NCBI GenBank assembly: GCA_031841125.1
Contig: CM063112.1
Span: 8,706,603 to 8,770,602, forward strand
Origin: Acanthococcus lagerstroemiae
Lineage: Eukaryota; Arthropoda; Insecta; Hemiptera; Eriococcidae
Length of the DNA: 64,000 nt
Direction of reading: 5' to 3'
The notes below the pieces were generated by a model. The model saw nothing but the letters and a program-made list of their open reading frames with translations, had not been told where the DNA came from and made no database searches. The position numbers and the translations under genes were made by a program. Below are positions 1 through 11,879 of the stretch, piece after piece. How positions within the stretch are numbered: position 1 is the stretch's first letter; every line of letters starts with the position of its first letter.

Positions 1-3000
1 TCGGAAAGTTAGAGAAAGGCCTAAAAAAAAACTGGGCACTCTGCACTGGGTAATTCACAAATTTTTTCAGAAATGAATAATGAACTGAACGTTGTTTATT
101 TCGACTGAAGTGAACCGAAATACAGGCGTTCATTTCAGTTAATTTAAACCATTCCTTTATGTCCTAAAAAAGGGAACTATTGAAAAAGTGATTTTAGGTT
201 GTATTTCGAGGACATTTATTAGAGTGCTGCAAGCTGCAACTTGAAACTTGCAAGACAAACTCCAAATGCTACCTGCAAACTGCATATTTATTTTACAATT
301 TGTCAGGATAATGATCAGGCAATGCTCACTTTCTCGCAATCGAATGCACAGAAAATGGCGTAGTTATTGATCCGAGTTTGTCTCTCGACAATTAAGTTGT
401 GCGGCGATCCTTTCCTCTCAAATTTACATTTCTGTATAAATCGTCTAGTCGTCCTGCCTGATCACTTTCTGCGGTCTAACAAACGTCTTCTGTCTCCTGT
501 ATTCCTGCATTTCCGGTACGTAATATTTTCAAACCCACCATCTTCTTCTTGTTTTTCTTATAACTCGCTCTCCATTTTCTCCCTCGATCGGCGCAGGTAG
601 GACATCCAGTTTTAGTTCAGTCACAGTTTATATTCAGCATTCACAAAGATCTGTTCATTCTGTCGGTCAGTTAATACACTCGCTTTTTCTGCTCCCTTTT
701 TTTTTCTTCTTTAATTTGTAATGCCCTCGCTGCGGTCTGCAGTTTAGCCAGGTGATAAGAAGAGTCGCCAAAGTGGCGATTTTTGAACCCTGCTGGGCGA
801 CTGAAAATGGTTGAAGGCGACGGCGAGTGGCGAATGTTGAGTTCCTTTTCCGTCTCAAAAGAAATCAACGGCTCTCAGCTCTCTGGATCTCGGAAATAGT
901 TCAAATAAAGTACTTTTTCTGGTCTCAAATTCTTGAAGTGGCTCTTGGCTCTTCCGATATCTGAAATTTATGCCAGCACAACCGTTCTGAGAAAAAAGAC
1001 CTAAAACTACATGTAAATTAGGTTCTTTTTTCAGGTTTCATTGTGGTCAGTGGACAAAGAAAATTGCAGTGGCGAAAAGTGGCGATTTTTATGTTTCAAC
1101 GTTGACAACCTGCTTTCCAAGATTACTGGCAACACTGGTGGTCCGGCCTGAACATTCCTCGTACGAAACCCTGAAAAAGCCGCAGTTGTGACAGTTGAGT
1201 TGCGAATGGAAGTATTCGTTTTGGGACTTGAACCTAAGTTGCATGTGTTGGCAGCCCTGTCCGTATGTTCATTGTACCCTTATCACTTTGGGGTGACCAA
1301 AGACCAATTGATCACCACAAACTGATAACAATACCCATAAAACGTTTGCTTATGGTAGCGGTACCTACGTGTGGTTTAAACCCCAATTTACCCCCGTCAT
1401 TATACAACCGGTTCATTATCCGTAGTATTTCTGCGTACTTAGCTAATGGCGTCTGAAGAGGAAACATCATCAATCTGACTGATACGACGTCACCAGGGGA
1501 TGGAAGTGCTACTGTTTTTAGTAACTTTATTTGGTATTGTTCCCTTCGTTAGTCTCATGAATTCGCAAGTGAGTTCTCGTTTTCATAATTTGTACCAATG
1601 TCTATGGCCTGCTCTGGCGAGTGTCTCACGCACTATTCGGGTTCAGGTGTTGCATGACGTACCATCCACTTGCTATTGTAAAACTAGTCCATTACTATCC
1701 GTAGTATTTTTGCGTACTCTGCTGATGGCGTCTGAAGAGGAAAAATGAGAACAGAAAAAGGAAAGGTTGGATTCCGCATGAAGTATGGTAATCGCGAAGA
1801 ACTGGTTTACGTTCGGTCTTCGTCGTTCGTATGAGTAAAATTGACCGATACCGTGCAAACCATTTTCTCCAGTCTGGCGCATCTTTTTTTTCTTTTTCTT
1901 TTTTTCTTAATTTAAAAAAAAATTATTTTTTTTTTGTTTATGTAACCACGTCATTCCCATTTCGTAATTTCATCGTATGAACGGTTTATAGGCCATATTC
2001 GTATTATTTGTATGTTCACGGTATGCTCATCGGAGATGAGACGATTATATGAAGCCGAACGCGGATCGGTGCCGGATCATTTGTCCGGATGAGGCTCGAA
2101 GCTGGACGGAATTCGTGTTCGGTTCCTTTGACGATGGAACACGCGCGCCTCAAGAGTATTTTATTCGAAAAGGAGCCAGGTTGAAACAAAAAAGTATCTA
2201 ATTACAGCAGAGACGACCCGGGTCTGTTGTGTGGTGGGTGGATAACGAGCGCGGTGAGCTCGTTTTGTTTCTCAGGCAAAATGCCCGAATGGTAATGATT
2301 TTTTTGTTTTTTTCCATTGTACGAGTGCGTATATACACGATAGGTGTACTTATTAGCGATTCGTTGTCGGTGAGAAAAAAGAACAAGACAATGGCATTGA
2401 CGAGTGTGCGTACAATGTGTGACTGCATCTGGCTGGTGGCCGGAGGAGAGCTTGCTAGTTCGGCTGGCTGATGCAGAAGAATCGTGCATTTTATTACAGA
2501 AGGTGATGGTTGGTGGGAAGTGATAACTTGAAATCGGAAAAGTTGAACTGGTATTCTCTGTGCTAGTATGCTCCTCAAGATGCATGAATTCGAAGTATGT
2601 CTAGCATCAGTAGTGCAACAGATCAATGGCAAAGCTTTCTGTCGAATTCTAATACTTAGGTGTTTCTTTTTAAACAAAATTTAATTTTCCGACTTCTGGC
2701 ACCGTTTTCTGCTGCGCGTCATGTGATCAAGAATTTTGATTGGCGACTTCTGAAATGCGTAAAAAAATTGGTTTGAATTTTGAATTATCTTGTATTACTT
2801 GTGCGGGTTCAAGATTATATGGGAAAATGGTTGAATTTCAGTCTACAGTCAGCCTAACATGAATGCATGCTTTGTTGGGGAGCCAGGTTTTCACTGCACA
2901 GACCTCATACTGCATGCCTGGCCTCCCTCTGCCAAGAAAACGCTCGACGGGTTGCACAGTGCCCACCTTACAAATCCGAAAAAATTGCTGGGACACAACT

Positions 3001-4285
3001 TTTACCTCAAGATTGACCCAGAACGACAGACCACAAGACAAGACAATCTGAGTCACCCCTATTCCACCATTTCTACTGGGAAGAATAACTTCAGGATCCG
3101 AGATTAGACTACGAGACATGCCACCGACTGACGTAGCCGGGTCGTTAATAAAGATGTTTCCCTCCTCACTTTTCGAACCCGCAGCTATGTATACCCCGAG
3201 ACTGATTCAAGCGAATTCAACTCACTTAGATCTCAACATCAGCTTTGTAACACTTCCGGAAAATGTTCAGAAAATGTGATATGGATGTCGTTTTATAGGT
3301 TCTTAGGGTAGCTGAATTCATCTCTGATAATGATTTAACCCCGTTTCAAAATTGTGGTGAGGCGGAGGCTTGAAAACGCACATAATGTAATATGGATATC
3401 GTTTCATAGGTGGTGGACGCCGTACTCCATGTTTTTACAGTCTGTCCCCATCCAGGTGTAACAATTATGAAATGGATGTTGAATCGTTATTAGAAATGAA
3501 TTCAGTGATTCATAAGGCCAGGGAAATAACATCTATATTGCAGGGTTTTTTTTTCCTTCAAATTTTTAACTCTCGCCCACTTACAAGCACCACAGTTTTG
3601 AGATTACAGCGAAACATATCAAAGTCAATTTTTGTATCTTTGACCCCACACCAGACCTGATTCTACGATTTGTGCTCGTGGCAGTTTTAAAAGTCGTATA
3701 GTAAAAATGTCATTTCTGATACCGAAAAATACAGAATAATACAAATTTCGAAGTGTGGTGTCTAAGAACAGGGCATGAGGAAGGGAATTATTTCAAGTAT
3801 TGGGAAATGAAGATATAGAACAACAAGTCCGGAGGATGGCCCTGCTCTTGTCGGAGAGACCAAAAAAAGTGAAAATTCTTCGTTTCCCCCCGTGAGGCCT
3901 GTGTTGATGTGTGGCCCGAATGAAGGGTTGTATCAACACCTATTTGAGGCATTTCAAGGGAAATCAGAGCCGTATTTACGTATAGAGAACATGGGCACGT
4001 GCCTAGGGCGGCAGATTTTGAGGGGCGACAAATTTTCGACACTTTTTTAAAATCTATGTATTTTTTTTTTTTTTTAAGAACGAAAATCTAAAGGGGGATA
4101 TGAACGAAAATGTGAGGGCGGCAATTTTTATTCTGCCTAGAGGTGCGAGACTGCTAAATCCAGCCCTGAGGGCAGTTACGAAAAAATCAGAAGAGACCTT
4201 CTTTGTGTAAAATTTGACGAGCAAAGATTCTTGTTTGGAACGTGTTTTCCTCGTATTGATATTTTCGCATATTTTTCGGGAAAAA
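1..4285. other. Intergenic, no gene recognised
   Basis: No open frame here resembles a known protein. A 53-bp segment containing GCGTCTGAAGAGGAAA is duplicated at 1413-1466 and 1690-1742. Low-complexity T and A tracts lie at 1884-1937 and 4048-4075. Three weak copies of an AATGTRATATGGAT phrase occur at 3275-3480. Confidence 0.5.
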
Positions 4286-4289
4286 ATTG

Positions 4290-5000
4290 ATCTTCACTTA
4301 GTGGAGCGTATAGTGATGCACGCATGCCAAAGTGGCTCCCCGGTCACCGCACCCCTGATCTCGGAAACTACTCTTTCGAGTATCGCATCGGTGACCAAAG
4401 GGGATGCTTTGATGCTGTCCCGGGCATCCATTTCACCTCTCCTTGACGTGGATTCGCGCTGCGTCCTGCCAGGGCCACTATGAGATAATGAGACACCCTA
4501 CTGACCGAGGCACCGCTCACGCAGCGTTAACCTGGAATTCGGGTGACCCACAGCCGGACTGCGCTTTCTTCTTTCACTCCTCATTTCCTCGTCTTGGTAC
4601 GTGTGGTAACGCAGGAAAGTGGTGATGGTAGAGTGAACCCTGCCGGGAGGTCTGCAGCAACTGCAGCAGCTCTAGAGGGATAGTATAGAGTTCATTGTGA
4701 CGAGTGTGGGCCGAGTTCTGTTCGTCGGCTCTCTGTCTCGACATTTCTATCTCTTTCTTCTTCTCCAAGGACGAAACAAAGGCCGACACCCGGTCCCATC
4801 CGCTTTTACTCCTCAGCATTTCCGGAACCAAGATGCCCGGTACAAGACGGTTGATCACGCCGTTGCTGTCGCTCTCGTCGACGGGATCAATCCTTGTTAC
4901 CATCTCACACCTTTCATGCTCCCAGGCCTTAGGAAAAATTGATCTTGGGGGAACGTTTATAGCTCTCTGGGAAGGGGGACCGAGGGAGAAGAAGAGGAAA
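4290..5000 (-). pseudogene. R1-type LINE 3' end relic
   Basis: On the minus strand, conceptual translation gives AWEHERCEMVTRIDP, VINRLVPGILVPEMLRSKSG and WDRVSAF. These are homologous to the plus-strand relic at 5440-5730 and to the C-terminal part of R1-clade non-LTR retrotransposon ORF2, just after the CCHC motif. The 3' UTR-like continuation (about 4300-4570) also matches, in reverse, the plus copy at about 6000-6250. It is truncated and cannot be active. Confidence 0.7.
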
Positions 5001-5018
5001 GTGTAAGTAAACGTCATC

Positions 5019-6260
5019 ATGTCGGTCCTCCTATACGGAGCGCCAGTATTTGTCCACGCCATCAAGATTCCCTACAGAAGAGCGGAGATGGAGAAGATTC
5101 AGCGAAAAGCCACGATGAGGTATGTCAGTGCGTACCGCACTGTTTCTTCGGAGGCAGTAGGCGTGTTAGCGTGTATACCGCCGATTAAACTCAAGGCTGG
5201 TGAACTGGCGGAGATATACGGTGCGAAGAAGAGAGCGAAGACGGAACGGGAAGCACTTCGGGTCAAGCGAGTCATCCAGCAGGACACGCTTCGGAAGTGA
5301 AAGGACGGGCTCACCCATCCGACCGAGGGCGAGTGGACTTGAGCGCTGATACGCGACCTCAATGTACGGGCAGGAAGATCTCACGGAGAGCTGAACTTCC
5401 ACCTGATCCAAGTCCTGAGCAGCCACTGGTCTACACCGGATGGCGATAGCGCCGAGCCCCGTGTACACGCACTTTGATCAGGGGGCGGAGGACACACCTT
5501 GGCACACTCTGTTCGAGTGTGAGGCCTGGGAGCAGGAGAGGCATGGGACGGCAAAAGCGATCGATCCCGGTGACAAAAGCACCGAAGACGACGGTGTGAT
5601 CAGCCGTATCGCGCCGGACACCCTGGTTCCGGAAATGATGAAAAGCCGAAGCGGATGGAACCGGGTGTCGGCCTTCGATTCGGCCATCATGAAGAGGAAG
5701 ATGCAGACGGAGTGGTTGAGGCAGACAGGGGCGAAACAAAGGGGGGATGGGGGGTGTTACACCCCCCAGGGTTGTCGGTGCAGTTGGAAAATTCGGCAAA
5801 TCGTAGAGTTTACTGGCCACTCTGCAAAATATTCATTTTCAATTCGTTTTATTCGGCAAATTTTCAGTTGTCACCCCCCGTAGAAAAAACAGCTGGTTTC
5901 GCCCCTGGAGGCAGAGGACCGACGAACCAAGCTCGGCCCACACGTCACCACCTGCCTGCGTCGCCACAAGTACCAAGACAGGAGGTGAGGGGTGAGTGAA
6001 GAGGAACCGCGTCCGGTTGTGGGTGGCCTGAAATTTCCAGGCTAGTGCTCGGGGTGCACGAACCTCCGCTAGTAGGGAACTCCATGGTGGCCCTCGCAGG
6101 ACGCGCGCACCGGAAGCGACACGGTGAAATAGGAGCTCAGGTTGGCCTCAAAGCGTCCCTCCGGTCACCGATGCGATACTTGAAAGGTTAGTTTCCGAGG
6201 CCGGGGATGCGTTGTCTTAGGGGCCACTTTGACATGCGTGTATCGCCATAAATGTCCCAC
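5019..6260 (+). pseudogene. R1-type LINE reverse transcriptase C-terminus and 3' end relic
   Basis: Opens with SVLLYGAPVF...EKIQRKATMRYVSAYRTVSSEA, the region after the reverse transcriptase catalytic core in R1-type elements. It continues through two in-frame TGA codons at positions where Trp is expected, then RSHGELNFHLIQVLSSHW. A frameshift near 5470 leads to DTPWHTLFECEAWEQER, the His-Cys C-terminal zinc-binding region. It then gives SRSGWNRVSAF and a 3' UTR-like tail. It is a 5'-truncated dead copy, inverted relative to the 4290-5000 copy. Confidence 0.75.
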
Positions 6261-7159
6261 CACATCATAGGTCTCTGGGAGGCTTGGGGTCAGTTGTGCA
6301 ATCAGTTCACGTTTGTTTAATCCTAGTTCACTCATTGTACTCAGTCTGAATCATGACAGCATTGTACAATTGGCCTTTGGGAACTATCAGATTCTTTCGG
6401 GCACTAAGTACATTCATCAGAACTATCATCCGACCCTCTGTGCTAGCATTCAGCTCCCCTTTGTCTGCTTTTTTTGCCCAATGGTCCTGGTCCACTCTTA
6501 GGACACTTATTTTCGATTTCCTCAGCGTTTCAACGGTCGCGGACATTTTACTTCCGATTTAACTCGCTCCTCCGTCTCGTCCTGCCTGATATTTGGCCGC
6601 CGACTTCGGTTCCAATTTCGTTCTCCCCGGTTATTCGACTTCGGGTTTCGATTTCCGTCCAGTTCCAGGGTATTCAGAAATGTACCGGTACCGTTTCCGG
6701 TCTCGGGTTCCAAATCCAACTCGATACGATATACGCCCTTCTTGCCAGCTCGTATCGACACTTCGTTATTTCGCGTTTAATTTGTCTGCCCTTCCGCGGC
6801 TTCGGTCGACCGGTACCGTGTGCGGTCCGCGTTCGCGTGGCCGGCGAAATGAAATACGACCGCTGGGTCGGCTCGATTGAAGCCCCTCATTAGGACACAC
6901 CGCCTCACTCGTTCGCGCGTCCCGCGAGCCCGCGCGAACAAGGCGCGCGTGACCCGAAATTACACCGCCGCCGGTAAACGTCGTAAATTGATGTTGCGCG
7001 TGGGAATCGTTAACCCAAATAATGACAGTATGTTTGACAACAATTAATCGCCGACGCCGACCAATTTTCCTGACGGCGAGCGAATTTATAGGTACGACCG
7101 TTGATCGATTGCGTCGATCGAAGGCGACACTTAATTAGATCCATCAAGGATGTGTGCAG
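6261..7159. other. Intergenic, GC-rich in part
   Basis: Region 6520-6990 is rich in CCGG and CG with repeated TTCCGG and CGGTACCG phrases. Open frames occur in several registers but none resembles a known protein. It may be an old repeat or a regulatory CpG-rich block. Confidence 0.3.
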
Positions 7160-7172
7160 GGTGTCCAGTGAG

Positions 7173-7391
7173 GGGTCTGGTTGGCCGAGTGGATAGCACG
7201 CTGGTCTCGGAATCCGGAGGTCCCGGGTTCGAGCCCACGTAGCCACTTGCTACATTTCGACCTAGGCTGGTTTTTCGGCAAGAAGGGAAGAGGGCTAAGA
7301 CAGCCCTGACAGCTTCCCCGACGTCTCTGAGGTAATGCTCGAAAGGGCGGATTCCAGGGCTCGTCGAGTTGGAAACAAATCTGAAAAGAAA
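7173..7391 (+). mobile_element. tRNA-derived SINE, full length with target duplication
   Basis: The head has an A-box-like TGGCCGAGTGG and a B-box GGTTCGAGCCC about 40 bp later. The anticodon-like loop is CTCGGAA. The body reads GACCTAGGCTGGTTTTTCGG and CGACGTCTCTGAGGTAATGC. The element is flanked by a 13-bp direct repeat GGTGTCCAGTGAG at 7160-7172 and 7392-7404. Three other copies lie in the window. It is not a functional tRNA: it lacks a good acceptor stem and continues into a SINE body. Confidence 0.85.
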
Positions 7392-7847
7392 GGTGTCCAG
7401 TGAGTTTCCCTCTTTTGAATATACCTATATAGTGAAGTTTCGGATCGGTGCGCAGCCAAAGAGGTATTTTGTTTGGTTCTTCTTCTTCAGGTGCCGTGTT
7501 CGATGTCGGACGTTGCACGACTTTCTTGGACGGCGTTAGTCGGGGGTAGTTGTAGTTGCTGTTTCCACGGTTTGTCGCGCTGGAGTTTCCCTTCTCTGTA
7601 CCGAAGAGTGTGCAATCGCAGTTCGCTTACTAGCTACGTGTTTTACGACGTTGAGTAAGCTGTCCACGACGTGGACACGCACAGTATAATTTTTTCTGAT
7701 CTGGTGGTAACACGCCCTGCGATCGTAATGCTTTGTTCGTTCAACCTGGCGGGAGTGACAGGACGGGCTATATTTCCACCTCGATTGGTGCATACTATAG
7801 TCACTGTGTTCGCTAGGATGTTAATGGGGGTATTCGAATGTCACTGA

Positions 7848-7925
7848 CTGTCCGGCATTGGGACTCGAACCTGAGACGCAAGATTGCGAAGCAGGCACGT
7901 TACTACTTAGTCGCAAGCGCCTCTT
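7848..7925 (-). mobile_element. Second tRNA-like SINE head
   Basis: The reverse complement contains GGTTCGAGTCC (B box) preceded by a degenerate A-box-like GCGACTAAGTAGTAACG. Its sequence differs from the 7173 family, so it is either a separate SINE family or a tRNA pseudogene. The downstream part of the element is not defined. Confidence 0.45.
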
Positions 7926-8733
7926 TCGTTTGATAAAATTCGAAAATGTCTAGAAATCAAAATGGTAATGTTACGGTCTTGAACAGTTGAAGCCCTTATT
8001 GTGAAAGCAACCATATTCAGTTTTGATCTTTTTTCTTTACTTCAATGACAGACTGAGCTATGTCCGCAGCCATTATGCAAAAAACATTACGGCTCAATTT
8101 ATAAGTCATCATCTGAAAATGAAAAAAACAGGTATTTCATCCATCTGAGCAGTGAATGTAACTCAGTCTGTTATTTGAGTCAAAGAATCAAAACTTATTA
8201 CGGTGGTTTTCACAATTTGGGTTTCAGTTGATTCATTCAAAATCCAGACGTATGTGTTACCATTATTATGAAAGCTACAAAGGTCCTGGAGGGCTTTAGA
8301 TATTTATAAGAGTTGGTCAATCAAATGAGGCTCTCATCTCTTATTTTTCCGGCATATTTTGTTGCGAAAATCCTCGCCTCCTTAATGAGAGCGCTGAAGC
8401 GTGCCCCTACTTTCGGGATCTTAAGTGAAAACATATCGAACCAAATGTCAAAATAAGGGTGTTTTGGATCGCTGATTAAGAATATCACATCAGATTTTCA
8501 ATCCGATCCCGATTTAGGCCCCAAATTCGACTCTTTATCCTCCTGAGGAACCCGACGCCGAATTTGCTGAAAAAATTATACGGATTTCTTGAAGCGCTGA
8601 TTTCGAAAATTCAGACAGATTTTCAATCCAACCCCGATTCGACTTTTTCGGAGGGGTCTAGGTGATTTAGCTGACAAAACTGAACACGGTTGCGGAATAA
8701 GGGTGTACGTTTGCCCTTTAAATTCTGGAAATT
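7926..8733. other. Intergenic, nothing recognised
   Basis: No gene-like open frame. A short CAGATTTTCAATCC phrase recurs near 8490 and 8620, each in a context of GATCCCGATT/AACCCCGATT, suggesting an old ~130-bp duplication. Confidence 0.4.
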
Positions 8734-9700
8734 CTGCTGATTATGAAGAAAATTACTTGTTCCTTTGTTTTGTGCTTTGGTTATGCAGTGTAAATGAAAT
8801 GGAAATCCAATTTTCCGGCTGACTGCGACAAAAACTAACAACGCTGCTCTAGCTAGTTAGGGGGTTGGAAATGAAGGGTAAGGAAACAAAACTCATATTT
8901 GCCATTTTACTTCAAGGGCGCAGATATGCAAAATACTGTACACGGGTACAGGAATATCTTTGCTGCGCCTAGGAATGTGCGATATGTATAACATACTCCA
9001 CATTCACAGGCGCAGCAAAGATATTCCTGCACGCGTGTACAGTATTTTGCCTATTTGCGCCCTTGAAGTAAAATGGCAAATGTGAGTTTTGATTCTTTAC
9101 CCTTCTAATATCGAGTAGTACGTAAAGAAAGCAGCACAAATGAGAAGGAAAAAATTGCAAATGGTCTCCATTTCTGGGCATTTTTTGGCCATTTTTTAAA
9201 TCTTATAAGGTTATTTTTTCATTTTTTCTTTCTGAAATTTCGAATTGTCCGTCTAAAACCGCTAGATCGGCTAAAAATTTGTCAATTTGACAAAATTGGC
9301 TAATCCAACCGAAATTGCAAATTTGACAAAAACTGTTTAATGTAAAGAACTGCCAGTTTGTTCAAAAAAAAAAAAAATCGCCAGCTTGCCAAAAATAGTT
9401 GATTTGCCAACAAAAATTGTTGATTAAGTAAGAATTTTCAACCTACAAAATTGCCCATCAAAAATTATTACAGTTTGATTTTTTTTTTTAAACCACGAAT
9501 ATAATTTTCATACTTTTAACCAATAATTTAGCAGAAATTATCACTTTGACCAAAAAATTGTCAATTTAATTTAATTTATTAAAAAACTGTTAGCTTAACA
9601 AAAATTGTCAGTAAGTTTGATCAAGTCTTATCAGTTTGATTTAAGAACTGCCTTGACAAAAAGTTGCCATTTTACCAAAAAATATTGTTAATTTGACCCC
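8734..9700 (+). repeat. Dispersed repeat copy 1 (CTGCTGATTATG family)
   Basis: Begins CTGCTGATTATGAAGAAAAT and includes ATTTTCCGGC, TAGCTAGT and a GCACAAA(T/A)GAGAAGGAAAAA block. It then runs into many degenerate phrases of the form aattTGACaaaAATTG (9250-9690). Copies with the same order occur at 9781 and 47436. It is interrupted by the foldback element at 8874-9104. Class unknown; no coding sequence. Confidence 0.65.
8874..9104. mobile_element. Foldback/MITE-like near-perfect palindrome
   Basis: Two arms of about 106 bp (8874-8979 and 8999-9104) are inverted copies with few mismatches, separated by a 19-bp loop. The outer ends are AAGGGTAA...TTACCCTT. The other two copies of the host repeat lack it: there the flanks join directly as ggttgaaaatg(t)cgagtagtg. 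It is therefore an insertion, not a local duplication. It has no coding capacity. Confidence 0.8.
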
Positions 9701-9780
9701 CCCCCCCCCCAAAAAAAAAAAAACAACAACAACAAAAAAAAACTGGCCGATCTAACAAACGTTATTAGTACGACTGAAAA

Positions 9781-10110
9781 TTCGGCTGATTATGAAGAAA
9801 ATTATTTTTTTCCCTCTGTTTTTTCCTCCTGCTGTGCAATGTAAATAAAATTGAAATTCAATTTTCCGGCAGATTGCAGCAAAAACTTCCAACGCAACTC
9901 TAGCTAGTCAGTTGCGGGTGGGAGGGGGGGGGGTTGAACAAATATGAGGTGGAGTAGTGTGAAAAAAGAAGCACAAAAAAGAGAAAAAAATGCAAATGGT
10001 CTCCAATTCTGGCCATTTTTTGGTCATTGGTCATGTGTAATAAGGTCATTTTTCCATTCTCACCCTCTGAAATTTGGAGTGGTCAGCCTGTTTTTATTTC
10101 TTTCCTTCAT
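9781..10110 (+). repeat. Dispersed repeat copy 2 (CTGCTGATTATG family)
   Basis: Same order of blocks as 8734: GCTGATTATGAAGAAAAT, ATTTTCCGGCAGATTGCAGC, TAGCTAGTCA, gtggagtagtg and GCACAAAAAAGAGAAAAAAATG, then a CCATTTTTTGGTCATT segment. It is preceded by C and A homopolymers at 9697-9740. Confidence 0.65.
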
Positions 10111-11879
10111 TTTTCAGTTCCAGTATTATTTTCAAAAACGTGTGTACTTTTCAGTCTTATCTCACATTTAATTCCTACCATACATTCATTCATATTATTT
10201 TATTTTCATTCTTGCATGGAAATAAAGGTGAATTTTTAATGTACATTTAAAAAAAAAATTATTATTTTTATCATCTTTCTTTTTAAATTGGAACTCCAAA
10301 ATATTAGCAAATGAAAAAATTCTGCCTGACAAACTCATCATGAAGAAAGGCAGTCAGTGCGTAACTGTTCCAAGTATGGACACGCTCTCCCCTCCAAGCC
10401 AGGGTTGTCTCCCTAGCATAAATAGCAAAATCTTTTTTAGCTTTTTTTGTTTGCTTTTTGGGCGAAACTTCAACAATTTTGCCATGTGATGCCTCTCCCC
10501 TCCCCCTCTTGAAAAAAATAGTCATGTTACAAGCCTGTATCCGATCAGTCAGGTAAACTTACTGTCAGATTTTCAGATCAGAAAAAAGGCTAGTTGACAG
10601 ACAATCAGATCGCTATCTGTTCTTCTGCTGTTCATTATATCCCATTTCTTGATCTGTTTGACTTCCCTTTATGCTTTTCTAAAAATCCAGTTCGAAGTTT
10701 TTTAATCCTAGAGCTGTAATCTTGTTTCAATCTTGAAGTGGCTATCAAAATCCATATTTATGTAACTAAGATTCAAAATTTTATACACCTTTTTTTCAAA
10801 CTCATGTCGTCTACAATATTGAGGATAGGCAATAAATGGTTGTATAAGTTACCGTTGCATTTTCACTGCTCTTTGGAAAATTTTCTGAGTATGAATTTTC
10901 GGGTTACATTCTCAAGAAAAATTCTCTTTTCCCCAGTTTCAGAGCCTTGCAGCCCCTTCAATATTTAGGTTATGCCACGTGTGTGTAGATACACAGTGTT
11001 TTTTGTTCTTATTGAGTTCCTGCTTAGCCTCCAAAATGATACATTTGAGATTTTAAAAGTTCTTGGTTCCCAGATCCTGATTTGAGACCTCTCCTGGGGG
11101 GCAGCGATATAGTACCCTGTAAGATTCTATTCGGGCATTCCAGTCCGTGTTTATAGTTCAAAATAAAGGTTGTACTTTTTCGGAAAATTTGGATGCTCTT
11201 GGGTTACATCCCCCCCCCACATAGAATATGTATAAGAAATTTTCAAGACTTTGTGATAGAAACGGTAGCCATTGATCATTAATTTTTGTATTCAAACTAC
11301 TTTTTTTAAGAATTCAGGTTTTTTGGGTCAAAAAAACATTCGCCACCGTTGATTGAGTCTTCAAAACTTTTGTTTCCTTTCACGTTATCTCAGCGAACAT
11401 TTTACCAGTTTCTTCTTCTCAACGAGAGGATTTCACTTTAGCATTAGCTGGTTTCCATCCCGGTCACTAACCTCGTTGATATCTCAGTAAAGGATTTACG
11501 GAACTCTGCCACAAACAAAATGCATAATTATAGTTATCGCGTCATTATTTCGTGATCAGAGGTACTCGTACGTGATTAGAAACGAAGATGAAAACCGCAA
11601 AGCACGAGAATATTGTTTATAGTGTAATTGGAATTGGAGGTTCCCGGATTTGGAACTTACCGGCGTCAGGTTAAGAAAGGTCCTCGCTCATCCACGTATA
11701 GCAAATACATTGAGAAGATTATACATGGTTGGTACCCAGCAATTGAATGTTGGGATATGAGTTACCAGATCCGCTGACGTCGTATCAACGCTGGACCGAG
11801 GATGGTTCGGAGTACAGCTAAAGTCAATAACCACATGGGGTGAGATCAAACAGACCAAAGGACCCATTCATTTTGACCA
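10111..11879. other. Intergenic, nothing recognised
   Basis: AT-rich sequence with short C, T and A runs. I see no conserved protein, RNA gene or clear repeat. Confidence 0.5.

Noticed and set aside
2198..2677. 159-codon minus-strand open frame
   Set aside because: Overlaps other open frames in two registers, has no recognisable motif and no codon bias like the EML exons.
6522..6893. Overlapping open frames on both strands in a CCGG-rich block
   Set aside because: No domain recognised, and composition explains the lack of stops.
7185..7252. A real tRNA gene at the SINE head
   Set aside because: A and B boxes are present, but the acceptor stem is poor, the sequence continues into a shared SINE body with target duplications, and truncated copies occur.
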